64,000 nucleotides of DNA. It comes from Azospirillum brasilense (GTDB lineage Bacteria > Pseudomonadota > Alphaproteobacteria > Azospirillales > Azospirillaceae). Made by a program: the position numbers and the translations under genes. Below the pieces are notes generated by a model. That model saw nothing but the letters and a program-made list of their open reading frames with translations, made no database searches and was not told the DNA's origin. Of this stretch, positions 52,257 through 61,916 are shown one piece after another (positions within the stretch are counted from its first letter, which is position 1; each line of letters starts with the position of its first letter). The stretch is taken from positions 1-64,000 of the forward strand of contig NZ_QLKQ01000030.1 of NCBI RefSeq assembly GCF_003349955.1, written 5' to 3'.

Positions 52257-55211
52257 ATGCGCCTCGACCATCCCAGCGTCCGCCGCGACGGCGCCCCCAT
52301 CGAGATCACCTATGACGGCGAGCGGATTCCCGCGCTGGCCGGGGAGACCGTGGCGGCCGCCCTGGCGGCGCACGGCATCGCCGCCTACCGCCACACCCGC
52401 GACGGCGGGCGGCGCGGCCTCTATTGCGGGATGGGCGCCTGCTTCGAATGTCTGGTGACGGTGGACGGCAAGGCGAGCCAGCGCGCCTGCCTGACCAAGG
52501 TGGCCGAGGGGCAGGTCGTCCGTTCGCAGCCGCCGGCCGGCACCGCCGCCGATCCACTGGCCCCGCTGGTGCCGCCGCCGCAGGGTGCTGCCCCGGAGGA
52601 ACGGACGCCCGACCTGCTGGTGCTCGGCGCCGGCCCGGCCGGTCTGGCGGCGGCGGAAGCGGCGGCGCGGCGCGGCGCCGAGGTGGTCGTGCTCGACGAG
52701 CGGCCGCAGAGCGGCGGCCAGTATTTCAAGCCGCTCGCCCCGTCGCACCGCGCCGACCGGCCGACCGACCGCCAGTTCCGCGCCGGCCGCGCCCTGGTCG
52801 ACGCGGCGCGGCTGGCCGGCGCGACGATCGTCCAGGAGGCGACGGTGTGGGGCGCCCACGCCCCCGACGAGGTGGTCGCCGTCGTCGCCGGGCGCGAGAC
52901 CGTCTACCGGCCGCGCCGGCTGGTGATCGCCAGCGGCGCCTATGAGCGGCCGGCGCCCTTCGCGGATTGGACGCTGCCCGGCGTGATGACCACCGGGGCC
53001 GGGCAGACCCTGGCGCGTGCCTACCGGGTGGCGCCCGGAAAGCGGGTGGTGATCGCCGGCAACGGTCCGCTGAACCTGCAACTGGCCTGCGAGCTGGTGG
53101 AGGGTGGCGTCACGGTGGCCGCCGTCCTGGAAAGCGCGCCGCGCCCGTCGCCCGCCCAGTGGCGCGCCCTGTGGACGGCGGTGCGCTCGGCCCCCGGCCT
53201 GATCGGCGACGGCGCCCGCTATCTGCTGCGGCTGCGCCGCGCCGGGGTGCCGGTGCTGTGGTCGCACGGGGTCGTCGCGGCGGAGGGTGGGGAGCGTCTG
53301 GAGCAGGTGCGCTACGCCCCGCTCGGTGCCGACGGCGCCCCCCGGCTGGGCGAGGCGGTCGCCGTCCCCGCCGACGCGCTGTGCCTGGGCTACGGCTTCA
53401 TCCCCTCGACCGAAATCGCCCGCGCGCTCGGCTGCGCCCATCGGCTGGTCGACCGCCATCTCGGCTACCTCGCCACCGAGACGGCGGAGGACGGCGCCAC
53501 CAGCCTGCCCGGCGTCTTCGCGGTCGGCGACGGCGTCGATCTCGGCGGGTCGAAGGTGGCGCAGGCGCGCGGAACCCTCGCCGGGATCGCCGTCGCCGCC
53601 CAGCTCGGCTTCCCCGACAGCGACCCGGAGCAGGGCCGGCGGGCGCGGAGCGAGCTGCGGCGGGCCGAGGCCTTCCAGGCCGCGCTGTGGTCGATCTACC
53701 GGGCGCCGCCGCCGCGCCTCGACGCCGTGCCCGACGAGGCGATGCTGTGCCGCTGCGAGGAGGTCACCTTCGGTCAGGTCCGCGCCGAGATCGCCGCCGG
53801 CCATGACAGCCTCGCCGCGCTGAAGCGCAACACCCGGCTCGGCATGGGCCGCTGCCAGGGCCGCTACTGCGCCGCGACCGCCGCCCTGCTGCTGGAGCAG
53901 GCCACCGGCCGGCCGCGCGCCGCCGAGCAGTATCTGGCGCCGCGCCTGCCGGCCAAGCCGACCCCGGCCGGCGCCTTCGCCTTCGAGAAGCCGGAATGGG
54001 GCGGTCACCAGCGCGCCATCACCCCCAACCTCGCCCGCCCGCTGGAAGACGGCCCGCTGCCCGACCAGGAGGCCGAGATCCTGATCGTCGGCGGCGGCGT
54101 GGTCGGCGCCTGCCTCGCCTACTACCTGACCCAGGCCGGCCGCGACGTGCTGGTGGTCGAGCGCGGCGACACCAACCTGCAGGCGTCGGGGGCCAACGCC
54201 GGCAGCCTGCACGTCCAGCTGCTGTCCTTCGACTTCGGCGCCAAGGCCGAGGCGGGCGGCGGTCCGGCGGCGGCGACTCTGGCGCTCGGCCCGCGCTCCA
54301 TCGCGCTGTGGCGCGACCTGGAGCGCGCCTGCGGCGTCGATTTCGAGCTGGCCGTCACCGGCGGCCTGATGGTCGCCGACAGCCCGGCCGGGATGGACTT
54401 CCTGCGCGCCAAGGCGGCGCTGGAGCGGCGCTACGGCGTCGAGAACGCCATCATCGACGCCGCCGAACTGCGCCGTCTCGCCCCCGCCCTGTCGCACGAT
54501 CTGGTCGGCGCCGAATACGCCCCGCAGGAGGGCAAGATCAACCCGCTGCGCGCCACCTACGCCGTGCTGGAGCAGGCGCGCCGCCAGGGCGCCCGCTTCC
54601 TGCGCGGGGTCAACGTCACCGGCATCGCCGCGGCTCCGGCGGTCGAGGGCGGCGGCTGGCGGGTGGAGACTCCGCGCTGCCGCATCCGCGCCAAGCGGAT
54701 CATCAACGCCAGCGGCCCCTGGGCGCGCGAGACCGGGCGGCTGGTCGGCATCGACGTGCCGGTGCACAGCGCGCCCTTGCAGATGATCGTCACCGAGCCG
54801 GCGCCCAAGCTGGTCAGCCAGCTCGTCGCCCACGCCGACCGCCATCTCAGCCTGAAGCAGGCGGCCACCGGCGGGCTGATCATCGGCGGCGCCTGGACCG
54901 CCGTCTTCGACCCGGCGCGCCGCTTCAACACGGTGTCGCGCTCCAGCATCGAGGGCAACCTGTGGGTCGCCCGCCATGTCCTGCCGCAGATCGCCGGGCT
55001 GCATGTGGTGCGCGCCTGGGCGGCGATGAACATCAACATCGACGGCGCGCCGATCATCGGCCCGGTGCCGGGATTGCCCGGATTCTTCAACACGGTGACG
55101 TCGAACGGCTACACGCTGGCCCCGGTCGTCGCCCGCATGACCGCCGACCTGCTGCTGGACGGCCGCACCGACATCGACCCGACGCCCTTCCTGCTCGACC
55201 GGTTCCGCTGA
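52257..55211 (+). CDS. Fused HcnA-HcnB-HcnC-like FAD/iron-sulfur amino acid (opine/D-hydroxyproline-type) dehydrogenase
   Basis: This 984-aa protein unites three subunits that are normally separate. Residues about 1-105 form an HcnA-like [2Fe-2S] domain with Cys57, Cys62, Cys65 and Cys78. Residues about 115-580 form an HcnB-like FAD/NAD oxidoreductase (GAGPAG at 124-129) ending in a BFD-like [2Fe-2S] site (Cys498, Cys500, Cys533, Cys538). Residues about 605-984 form an HcnC-like DAO-type FAD oxidase (GGGVVGA near 612). Known three-subunit relatives are opine oxidases, HCN synthase and D-hydroxyproline dehydrogenase. With the DapA relative, amino-acid importer and GntR regulators beside it, amine oxidation of an imported imino or amino acid is the likely role. 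Confidence 0.88.
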   Translation: MRLDHPSVRRDGAPIEITYDGERIPALAGETVAAALAAHGIAAYRHTRDGGRRGLYCGMGACFECLVTVDGKASQRACLTKVAEGQVVRSQPPAGTAADPLAPLVPPPQGAAPEERTPDLLVLGAGPAGLAAAEAAARRGAEVVVLDERPQSGGQYFKPLAPSHRADRPTDRQFRAGRALVDAARLAGATIVQEATVWGAHAPDEVVAVVAGRETVYRPRRLVIASGAYERPAPFADWTLPGVMTTGAGQTLARAYRVAPGKRVVIAGNGPLNLQLACELVEGGVTVAAVLESAPRPSPAQWRALWTAVRSAPGLIGDGARYLLRLRRAGVPVLWSHGVVAAEGGERLEQVRYAPLGADGAPRLGEAVAVPADALCLGYGFIPSTEIARALGCAHRLVDRHLGYLATETAEDGATSLPGVFAVGDGVDLGGSKVAQARGTLAGIAVAAQLGFPDSDPEQGRRARSELRRAEAFQAALWSIYRAPPPRLDAVPDEAMLCRCEEVTFGQVRAEIAAGHDSLAALKRNTRLGMGRCQGRYCAATAALLLEQATGRPRAAEQYLAPRLPAKPTPAGAFAFEKPEWGGHQRAITPNLARPLEDGPLPDQEAEILIVGGGVVGACLAYYLTQAGRDVLVVERGDTNLQASGANAGSLHVQLLSFDFGAKAEAGGGPAAATLALGPRSIALWRDLERACGVDFELAVTGGLMVADSPAGMDFLRAKAALERRYGVENAIIDAAELRRLAPALSHDLVGAEYAPQEGKINPLRATYAVLEQARRQGARFLRGVNVTGIAAAPAVEGGGWRVETPRCRIRAKRIINASGPWARETGRLVGIDVPVHSAPLQMIVTEPAPKLVSQLVAHADRHLSLKQAATGGLIIGGAWTAVFDPARRFNTVSRSSIEGNLWVARHVLPQIAGLHVVRAWAAMNINIDGAPIIGPVPGLPGFFNTVTSNGYTLAPVVARMTADLLLDGRTDIDPTPFLLDRFR

Positions 55212-55274
55212 CCGCCCCTTCCCAATTCAACGCCCGGCGCCGCAGCGGCGCCGCCCATCCGCAAGAGAAGCCGC

Positions 55275-56003
55275 ATGATCGCCATCGAGAACGTCAGCAA
55301 GCACTATGGCACCTTCCAGGTCCTGAAGAACTGCACGACCACCGTGCGGAAGGGGGAGGTCGTGGTGGTCTGCGGCCCCTCCGGCTCGGGCAAGTCGACG
55401 CTGATCAAGTGCGTCAACGGGCTGGAGCCCTTCCAGTCCGGCCGCATCCAGGTGGACGGCATCGACGTCGGCGGGCGGGGCACCAACATGACGGCGCTGC
55501 GCGCCCGCGTCGGCATGGTGTTCCAGAATTTCGAGCTGTTCCCCCATTTGACCATCATGCAGAACCTGACCCTGTCGCAGCGCAAGGTGCTGGGCCGCGC
55601 GACGGCGGAGGCCGAGGCCAAGGGCGAGGCGCTGCTGGCGCGGGTCGGGCTGGGCAATCAGGCGCACAAATTCCCCGGCCAGCTCTCCGGCGGACAGCAG
55701 CAGCGCGTTGCCATCGCCCGCGCGCTGGCGATGGACCCGATCGCCATCCTGTTCGACGAGCCGACCTCCGCGCTCGACCCGGAGATGATCAACGAGGTGC
55801 TCGACGTCATGGTCGAGCTGGCCAACGAGGGCATGACGATGATCTGCGTCACCCACGAGATGGGCTTCGCCCGCAAGGTCGCCCACCGGGTGATCTTCAT
55901 GGACCATGGCAGCATTATCGAGGACTGCACCAAGGCCGAGTTCTTCGAAACCCAGCGCTCGGAGCGCGCCACCCAGTTCCTCGCCAAGATCCTCCAGCAC
56001 TGA
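55275..56003 (+). CDS. Polar amino acid ABC transporter ATP-binding protein (GlnQ-type)
   Basis: This 242-aa ATPase has Walker A GPSGSGKST near residue 34, Q-loop GMVFQNFELFPHLT, signature LSGGQQQR, Walker B AILFDEPTSALDPE and H-loop VTHEMGFARKVA, the standard GlnQ/HisP-type set. It is 63 nt after the fused oxidase gene. Its membrane and binding-protein partners are on the divergent transcript (49579-51189). Confidence 0.94.
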   Translation: MIAIENVSKHYGTFQVLKNCTTTVRKGEVVVVCGPSGSGKSTLIKCVNGLEPFQSGRIQVDGIDVGGRGTNMTALRARVGMVFQNFELFPHLTIMQNLTLSQRKVLGRATAEAEAKGEALLARVGLGNQAHKFPGQLSGGQQQRVAIARALAMDPIAILFDEPTSALDPEMINEVLDVMVELANEGMTMICVTHEMGFARKVAHRVIFMDHGSIIEDCTKAEFFETQRSERATQFLAKILQH

Positions 56004-56127
56004 GACCATCACTGAGAAGGGCACAGCGCCGCATCCCGCCATCCGGACGGATCGTCGAGAAGCTTTGCAGGACAACGATTCGTCTGCTTTGTTAGAGAGA
56101 AATCAGCGTCAGGTGGCAGGACTTGGT

Positions 56128-56805
56128 ATGAGCACGGACATGGACGGCCCGAAAACCGCGAGCCCGGCAACCGCCGGCGTGAATCTGGCGAGCATGGCCT
56201 ACCGGACGATCCTGGAAATGATCCTCGACCGCCGCATCCCCAGCGGCGAGGTGATCGTCGAGGACCGGCTGGCCACCGCGCTCAGCATCTCGCGCACGCC
56301 GATCCGCGAGGCGCTGGTCCGGCTGGCCAGCGAGGGGCTGATCCGCAAGGAGTTCAACCGCCCCTACCGGGTGCGCGAGGTCTCCAACCGCGAGTATTTC
56401 CAGAGCATGCGCCTGCGCGAGATCCTGGAGGGGGAGGCGATCGCCGCCGCCGCGTCGCGGATCGACCCGGCCCGCCTGCAGGCGATCAAGGCCGAGATGC
56501 TGCGGCTGCGCGACGAGCCCAAGATCCGCTTCGAGGACCATTGGGCGGCCGACGAGGAGCTGCACACCCTGATCGCCGAGGCGTCCGGCAACGCGGTGCT
56601 GGCGCAGATCATCCGCGACCTGCGGGTCACCACCCGCCTGTTCGAACTGTCCGGCCTGCCGTCGCGCATCCGTCCGGACTGCGACGAGCATCTCGACGTC
56701 ATCGCCGCCCTGGAAACCGGCGACCCGGCGCAGGCCCGCGCCGCCATGGAGGGGCACATCCGCAGCCTCGCCAAGGACGTGCTGGGCGAGATCGCCAAGA
56801 GCTGA
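56128..56805 (+). CDS. GntR-family regulator with FCD domain
   Basis: This 225-aa protein has a winged helix (AYRTILEMILDRRIPSGEV, RLATALSISRTPIREALVRL, EGLIRKEFNRPYRVREV) and an FCD domain (MRLREILEGEAIAAAA, DEELHTLIAEASGNAVL, CDEHLDVIAALETGD). It is related to the GntR protein at 48885, which has the same layout (xRTPxREALVRL, RPYRVR/RSYRVR). ATG 56128 was chosen; ATG 56140 is possible. It ends the plus-strand operon, convergent with xylB (6 bp gap). Confidence 0.9.
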   Translation: MSTDMDGPKTASPATAGVNLASMAYRTILEMILDRRIPSGEVIVEDRLATALSISRTPIREALVRLASEGLIRKEFNRPYRVREVSNREYFQSMRLREILEGEAIAAAASRIDPARLQAIKAEMLRLRDEPKIRFEDHWAADEELHTLIAEASGNAVLAQIIRDLRVTTRLFELSGLPSRIRPDCDEHLDVIAALETGDPAQARAAMEGHIRSLAKDVLGEIAKS

Positions 56806-56811
56806 GACGCC

Positions 56812-58287
56812 TCAGGCCCCGTCGGCCTCGCGGAAGGCTGCGCTGAGGTCGCCGTAGAGGCGGCGGAACAGGCGGCGGCGCGGCGCCAGGGCGGCGGCCA
56901 GCGCCGGGTCCGGCTCCACCGTGTGGCGGATCTCCAGCGGTTGGCACACGGCGTCGGGCTCCTCACCCGTCACCGCGAGGCGGGCCAGTCGGGCCGCCCC
57001 GAAGGCCGGGCCGACCTCGCCCCCCGCCGGGTAGTCGAGCGGCCGGCCGAGCGCGCTCGCCAGGATGCGGCCCCACAGGGTGCTGCGCGCGCCGCCGCCG
57101 ATCACCAGGAACCGCTCGACGCGCCCGCCGGCCTCTTCCAGGGCGTCCAGCCCGTCGGCGAAGGCGAAGGCCACCCCCTCCAGCACCGCGCGGGCGAGCG
57201 CCCCGCGGCCGGTGTCGTGGGTCAGGCCGAAGACGACGCCCTTGGCGTGGGGGTCGTTGTGCGGCGTGCGTTCCCCCGACAGGTAGGGCAGGAAGACCAG
57301 GGCGCCGGGGTCGCCGTCATAGGCTTCGGCCTCGCGCAGCAGCGCCGCCTCGTCCGCGGCGCCGGTCAGGCGGGCGGCGAAGGACAGGCAACTCGCCGCG
57401 CTCAGCATCACCGACATCTGGTGCCAGCGGCCGGGCAGGGCGTGGCAGAAGGCATGCACCCCGCGTTCCGGGTTGGGGGCGAAGCGGTCGCCGCTGACGA
57501 ACAGCACGCCCGAGGTGCCCAGCGACAGGAAGGCACTGCCCGGCGCCACCACCCCGACTCCTACCGCACCGGCCGCGTTGTCGCCGGCCCCGGCCGCCAC
57601 CACCGTCCCCGGCGGAACGCCCCAGTCGGCGGCGACCTCCGCCCGCAGCGTTCCGGTGGGCTGGCATCCTTCGTACAGCGTCGGCATGTGCGCCTCGCCG
57701 AGCCCCGTGGCGGCCAGCAGCTCGTCCGACCACGCGCGCCGGCCGACGTCCAGCCACAGCGTGCCGGCGGAATCCGACAGGTCCGAGGCGTGGTCGCCGG
57801 TCATGCGCAGGCGCAGCCAGTCCTTGGGCAGCAGCACCTTGGCAACCGCCTTGAACAGCTCCGGCTCGTGCGCCGCGACCCACAGCAGCTTGGGCGCGGT
57901 GAAGCCGGGCATGGCGCGGTTGCCGGCGATGGCGCGCAGGCTGGGGGAGCGGCGCTCCAGCTCCGCGCACTCCGCGCCGCTGCGCCCGTCGTTCCACAGG
58001 ATGGCCGGGCGCAGCACGCGGTCCTGCCGGTCGAGCAACGTCGCTCCGTGCATCTGCCCCGACAACCCGATCCCCCGCACCGCCGCCATCGCGTCGGAAT
58101 GGGCGGCGCGCAGGCCGGCGACGGCGCGCCCGGTGGCGGCCCACCAGTCCTCCGGGTCCTGCTCCGACCACAGCGGGTGCGGGCGGCTGACCTCCAACGG
58201 CGCGGTGGACTGGCCGACGAGGCGCTGTGCGTCGTCGACCAGCACCGCCTTGACGCCGGACGTCCCCAGGTCGATGCCGAGATACAT
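56812..58287 (-). CDS. xylB: Xylulokinase
   Basis: This FGGY kinase of 491 aa phosphorylates D-xylulose to xylulose 5-phosphate. The N-terminus has YLGIDLGTSGVKAVL, the sugar-binding IGLSGQMHGATLLD segment with catalytic-type Asp further on (VAAGAGDNAAGAVG), and the C-terminal FGGY motif GGGARSTLWGRILASALG. It follows xylA in the same operon after 28 nt. Confidence 0.95.
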   Translation of the reverse strand: MYLGIDLGTSGVKAVLVDDAQRLVGQSTAPLEVSRPHPLWSEQDPEDWWAATGRAVAGLRAAHSDAMAAVRGIGLSGQMHGATLLDRQDRVLRPAILWNDGRSGAECAELERRSPSLRAIAGNRAMPGFTAPKLLWVAAHEPELFKAVAKVLLPKDWLRLRMTGDHASDLSDSAGTLWLDVGRRAWSDELLAATGLGEAHMPTLYEGCQPTGTLRAEVAADWGVPPGTVVAAGAGDNAAGAVGVGVVAPGSAFLSLGTSGVLFVSGDRFAPNPERGVHAFCHALPGRWHQMSVMLSAASCLSFAARLTGAADEAALLREAEAYDGDPGALVFLPYLSGERTPHNDPHAKGVVFGLTHDTGRGALARAVLEGVAFAFADGLDALEEAGGRVERFLVIGGGARSTLWGRILASALGRPLDYPAGGEVGPAFGAARLARLAVTGEEPDAVCQPLEIRHTVEPDPALAAALAPRRRLFRRLYGDLSAAFREADGA

Positions 58288-58315
58288 GGACCCTCCCCCC
58301 GATCAGCCCGCAGCC

Positions 58316-59623
58316 TCAGACGAGGCGGTTCACCAGATTCTCCAGCATCTCCTGCCGGCCCGAGCGCGGCCGGGGATCGAGGCCGAGGCCGGCGTCCGCC
58401 GCGCCGGCCAGATCCAGCCCGCCGAGGAGCCTTTGCCCGAGATCGCCCTTCCAGCCGGCGTAGCGCTCCGCGCGCAAGGCTCGCAGCCGGCCGTCCTCGA
58501 CGAGGCGCGCGCCGGCCAGCAGCGCGCGGGCCAGCGTGTCGATGCCGCCGACATGGGCGTGCAGCAGGTCGTCCGGCTCTATGCTCTGGCGCCGGATCTT
58601 CGCGTCGAAGTTGAAGCCGCCGTTGGCGAAGCCGCCGGCCTCCAGGATGCGCGCCATGGGCAGCGCCAGCTCCACATGGTCGTTGGGGAACTGGTCGGTG
58701 TCCCAACCGTTCTGCGGGTCGCCCCGGTTCATGTCGATGGAGCCGAAGACGCCCAGCGCCAGCGCCGTCGCCACCTCGTGCTCGAAGCTGTGGCCGGCCA
58801 GCGTGGCGTGGTTGACCTCGATGTTGACGGCGACCTCCTTCTCCAGCCCGTAGCGCTTCAGGAAGCCGTAGACCGTCGCCACGTCGTGGTCGTACTGGTG
58901 CTTGGTCGGCTCCATGGGCTTGGGCTCGATCAGGATGGTGCCGGTGAAGCCGATCCTGTGCTTGTGCTCGACCACCATCGTCAGGAAGCGGCCGAGCTGG
59001 TCCAGCTCGCGCGCCATGTCGGTGTTGAGCAGCGTGTCGTAGCCCTCGCGTCCGCCCCACAGCACGTAATTGACGCCGCCCAGCCGGTGCGTCGCTTCCA
59101 GCGCGTCGCGCACCTGCGCCGCCGCGCAGGCGAAGACTTCCGGGTCGGGGTTGGTGGCCGCGCCGGCCATGTAGCGGGGGTGCGAGAACAGGTTGGCGGT
59201 GCCCCACAGCAGCGTGACGCCGCTGCGCTCGATGCAGCCCTGCAACCGCTCGGTGAGGCGGGCGAAGGTGGCCTGGGTTTCCCGCAGGGAGCCCATCTCG
59301 GGCGCCACGTCGCGGTCGTGGAAGGTGAAGAACGGCGCGCCGAGCTTCTCGAACAGCTCGAACGCCACGTCCATCTTCGCCTCGGCCAGCGCCACCGGAT
59401 CGCCGGCGCCCATCCAGGGCCGCTCCAGCGTGCCGCCGCCGAACGGGTCGGAGCCGGGCCAGCAGAAGCTGTGCCAGTAGCAGACGGCGACGCGCAGGTG
59501 ATCGGCCATGCGCCGGCCCAGGACCATGCGGTCGGGGTCGTACCAGCGGTAGGCGAGCGGGGTGTCGCTGTCCGGCCCCTCGTAGCGGATGCGCTCGACG
59601 CCGGTGAAATAGGCTTCGGTCAT
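58316..59623 (-). CDS. xylA: Xylose isomerase
   Basis: This class II xylose isomerase of 435 aa converts D-xylose to D-xylulose. Catalytic [11 protein letters not shown] (His/Asp pair), [32 protein letters not shown] (metal Glu and Lys), [12 protein letters not shown] and [17 protein letters not shown] are all intact. ATG 59623 starts [16 protein letters not shown]; the longer open frame upstream belongs to another reading frame's gene. Confidence 0.96.
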   Translation of the reverse strand: MTEAYFTGVERIRYEGPDSDTPLAYRWYDPDRMVLGRRMADHLRVAVCYWHSFCWPGSDPFGGGTLERPWMGAGDPVALAEAKMDVAFELFEKLGAPFFTFHDRDVAPEMGSLRETQATFARLTERLQGCIERSGVTLLWGTANLFSHPRYMAGAATNPDPEVFACAAAQVRDALEATHRLGGVNYVLWGGREGYDTLLNTDMARELDQLGRFLTMVVEHKHRIGFTGTILIEPKPMEPTKHQYDHDVATVYGFLKRYGLEKEVAVNIEVNHATLAGHSFEHEVATALALGVFGSIDMNRGDPQNGWDTDQFPNDHVELALPMARILEAGGFANGGFNFDAKIRRQSIEPDDLLHAHVGGIDTLARALLAGARLVEDGRLRALRAERYAGWKGDLGQRLLGGLDLAGAADAGLGLDPRPRSGRQEMLENLVNRLV

Positions 59624-59634
59624 GGCAAATCCTT

Positions 59635-60810
59635 TCAAAGCTCGACCCAGGCAGCGTCCCGGCGGCTCGATTCCACGGCGGCGTGGATGAAGCGCACGCC
59701 GCGCACGCCGTCCCGGACGGTGGGGACGAGGGTGGCCGGTGCACCGGCGGCGGCACCGCCCATGCGGGCGACGATCAGGTCGGCGGTGTCGCGGTAGATC
59801 TGGGCGAAGCCTTCCAGATAGCCTTCGGGATGGCCGGAGGGGATGCGCGTGGCGTGCGCCGCCGCTCCATCCGATCCGGGGCCGCCGCGGGTGATGGTGC
59901 GCGGCGGCTCGCCGAGCGGGCTGAAGCGCAGGTGGTTCGGCTGCTCCTGGAACCACTCCAGCCCGCCCTTGTCGCCGTAGACGCGCAGGCGCAGCCCGTT
60001 CTCGTGGCCGGGCGCCACCTGACTCGCCCACAGCATGCCCCGCGCGCCGTCGCCGAAGCGCAGCATCATGTGCGCGTTGTCGTCGAGCCGGCGGCCCTCC
60101 ACGAAAGCCGTCAGATCGGCGGCGACCCGCGTGCAGCGCAGGCCGGTGACGAACTCCGCCAGCTGGAAGGCGTGGGTGCCGATGTCGCCGACGCAGCCGG
60201 CGATGCCGCTGCGCGCCGGGTCGGTCCGCCATTCCGCCTGCTTCTGCCCGCTCTCCTCCAGCCGGGTGCTCAGCCAGTCCTGCGGGTATTCCACCTGCAC
60301 GACGCGGAGGGCGCCCAGGTCACCGGCCGCCACCATGGCGCGGGCCTGCCGCACCATCGGGTAGCCGGTGTAGTTGTGGGTCAGCGCGAAGACGAGGCCG
60401 CTGCGCTCCACCGACGCCGCCAGATCCTCCGCGTCCTCCACCGTGGTGGTCAGCGGCTTGTCGCAGATGACGTGGATGCCCGCCTCCAGGAACGCCTTGG
60501 CGGCGTCGTGGTGCAGGTGGTTGGGCGTCACGATGCTGACCACGTCGATGCCGTCGTCGCGCGCCGCCTCGGCCCGCGCCATCTCCGCGAAGCTGGCGTA
60601 GCAGCGCTCCGGCGGCAGGAACAGGTCGGCGCCGCTGGCCCGTGCCCGCTCCGGATCGGAGGACAGCGCCCCGGCCCGCAGCTCGTAACGGTCGTCGAGG
60701 CGCGCGGCGATGCGGTGCACCGCCCCGATGAAGGCGCCCCGTCCGCCGCCGACCATGCCCAGGCGCAGCCGGCGGTTCGGCCCGGAGGCCGTCTTCCCTT
60801 CGATGGTCAT
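59635..60810 (-). CDS. Gfo/Idh/MocA-family oxidoreductase
   Basis: This NAD(P)-dependent sugar or polyol dehydrogenase has 391 aa, with dinucleotide motif [15 protein letters not shown] near residue 18, family signature [16 protein letters not shown] (EKP-type, here DKP), and [17 protein letters not shown] with the active-site-type Asp/His. It sits between the TIM-barrel isomerase gene and xylA. This arrangement of an isomerase and a Gfo enzyme is usual for cyclitol or rarer sugar catabolism, so the operon may handle more than xylose. Confidence 0.9.
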   Translation of the reverse strand: MTIEGKTASGPNRRLRLGMVGGGRGAFIGAVHRIAARLDDRYELRAGALSSDPERARASGADLFLPPERCYASFAEMARAEAARDDGIDVVSIVTPNHLHHDAAKAFLEAGIHVICDKPLTTTVEDAEDLAASVERSGLVFALTHNYTGYPMVRQARAMVAAGDLGALRVVQVEYPQDWLSTRLEESGQKQAEWRTDPARSGIAGCVGDIGTHAFQLAEFVTGLRCTRVAADLTAFVEGRRLDDNAHMMLRFGDGARGMLWASQVAPGHENGLRLRVYGDKGGLEWFQEQPNHLRFSPLGEPPRTITRGGPGSDGAAAHATRIPSGHPEGYLEGFAQIYRDTADLIVARMGGAAAGAPATLVPTVRDGVRGVRFIHAAVESSRRDAAWVEL

Positions 60811-60823
60811 GATCTCCTCCCGC

Positions 60824-61879
60824 TCAGCCGATGCCGAGCATGCGCCGGTTGGCGGCCTCATCCGTTCCGGCCCCGGCGAAGTCGTCGAAGGCCTTCTCGG
60901 TGACCCGGATGATGTGCGCGTCGATGAATTGCGCGCCTTCGGCGGCCCCCTGCTCGGGGTGCTTCATGGCGCATTCCCATTCGAGCACCGCCCAGCCGTC
61001 GAAGCCGTACTGGGTCAGCTTGGAGAAGATGCCGCCGAAATCGACCTGCCCGTCGCCCAGCGAGCGGAAGCGCCCGGCCCGGCCGATCCAGGGCTGGTAG
61101 CCGGAATAGACGCCCTGGCGCGGGGACGGGTTGAACTCCGCGTCCTTGACGTGGAACATCCTGATCCGCTCGTGATAGACGTCGATGTAGCCGAGATAGT
61201 CGAGCTGCTGCAGCACGAAGTGGCTGGGGTCGTAAAGGATGTTGCAGCGCGGGTGGTTGCCGACGCGCTCCAGAAACATTTCGAAGGTGGCTCCGTCGAA
61301 CAGGTCCTCGCCGGGATGGATCTCGTAGCAGAGGTCCACCCCCGCCGCGTCGAAGGCGTCGAGGATGGGCCGCCAGCGCCGGGCCAGCTCGTCGAAGGCG
61401 GTTTCGATCAGCCCCGCCGGGCGCTGCGGCCAGGGGTAGACGTAGGGCCAGGCCAGCGCGCCGGAGAAGGTGACGTGCGCCGTCAGCCCCAGGTTGGCCG
61501 AGGCCTTGGCCGCCATCAGCAGCTGGTTGACCGCCCATTCCTGGCGGGCCTTCGGGTTGCCGCGCACCTCGGGCGCGGCGAAGCCGTCGAAGGCCTCGTC
61601 ATAGGCCGGGTGCACGGCGACGAGCTGCCCCTGGAGATGGGTGGACAGCTCGGTGATCTGCACGCCGGCCTCGGCCAGCACGCCCTTCACCTCGTCGCAA
61701 TAGCCCTTGCTCTCGGCGGCCCGGGCGAGGTCGAACAGACGGCCGTCCCAGGACGGGATCTGAACGCCCTTGAAGCCCAGACCGGCGGCCCAGGCGCCGA
61801 TGGTCGGAAGGCTGTTGAACGGCGCCGCGTCCCCAGCGAACTGCGCGAGGAAGATCGCCGGCCCCTTGATCGTCTTCAT
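60824..61879 (-). CDS. Sugar phosphate isomerase/epimerase family TIM-barrel protein
   Basis: This 351-aa AP-endonuclease-2-like TIM barrel has metal-site segments DLCYEIHPGEDLFDG (Glu/His), NILYDPSHFVLQQLD (Asp/His), MFHVKDAEF (His/Asp) and WAVLEWECAMKHP (Glu). These mark an isomerase or epimerase of the IolE/hydroxypyruvate isomerase superfamily, with unknown sugar. The next gene starts 14 nt after it. Confidence 0.88.
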   Translation of the reverse strand: MKTIKGPAIFLAQFAGDAAPFNSLPTIGAWAAGLGFKGVQIPSWDGRLFDLARAAESKGYCDEVKGVLAEAGVQITELSTHLQGQLVAVHPAYDEAFDGFAAPEVRGNPKARQEWAVNQLLMAAKASANLGLTAHVTFSGALAWPYVYPWPQRPAGLIETAFDELARRWRPILDAFDAAGVDLCYEIHPGEDLFDGATFEMFLERVGNHPRCNILYDPSHFVLQQLDYLGYIDVYHERIRMFHVKDAEFNPSPRQGVYSGYQPWIGRAGRFRSLGDGQVDFGGIFSKLTQYGFDGWAVLEWECAMKHPEQGAAEGAQFIDAHIIRVTEKAFDDFAGAGTDEAANRRMLGIG

Positions 61880-61916
61880 GATGCTCCCCCCTTCGGGTCG
61901 TCTTCGGGCCGGAAAA

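Noticed and set aside
52173-55004. 943-aa open frame on the minus strand
   Set aside because: It is the antisense shadow of the fused oxidase gene; composition is typical of antisense frames in high-GC DNA and no motif is present.
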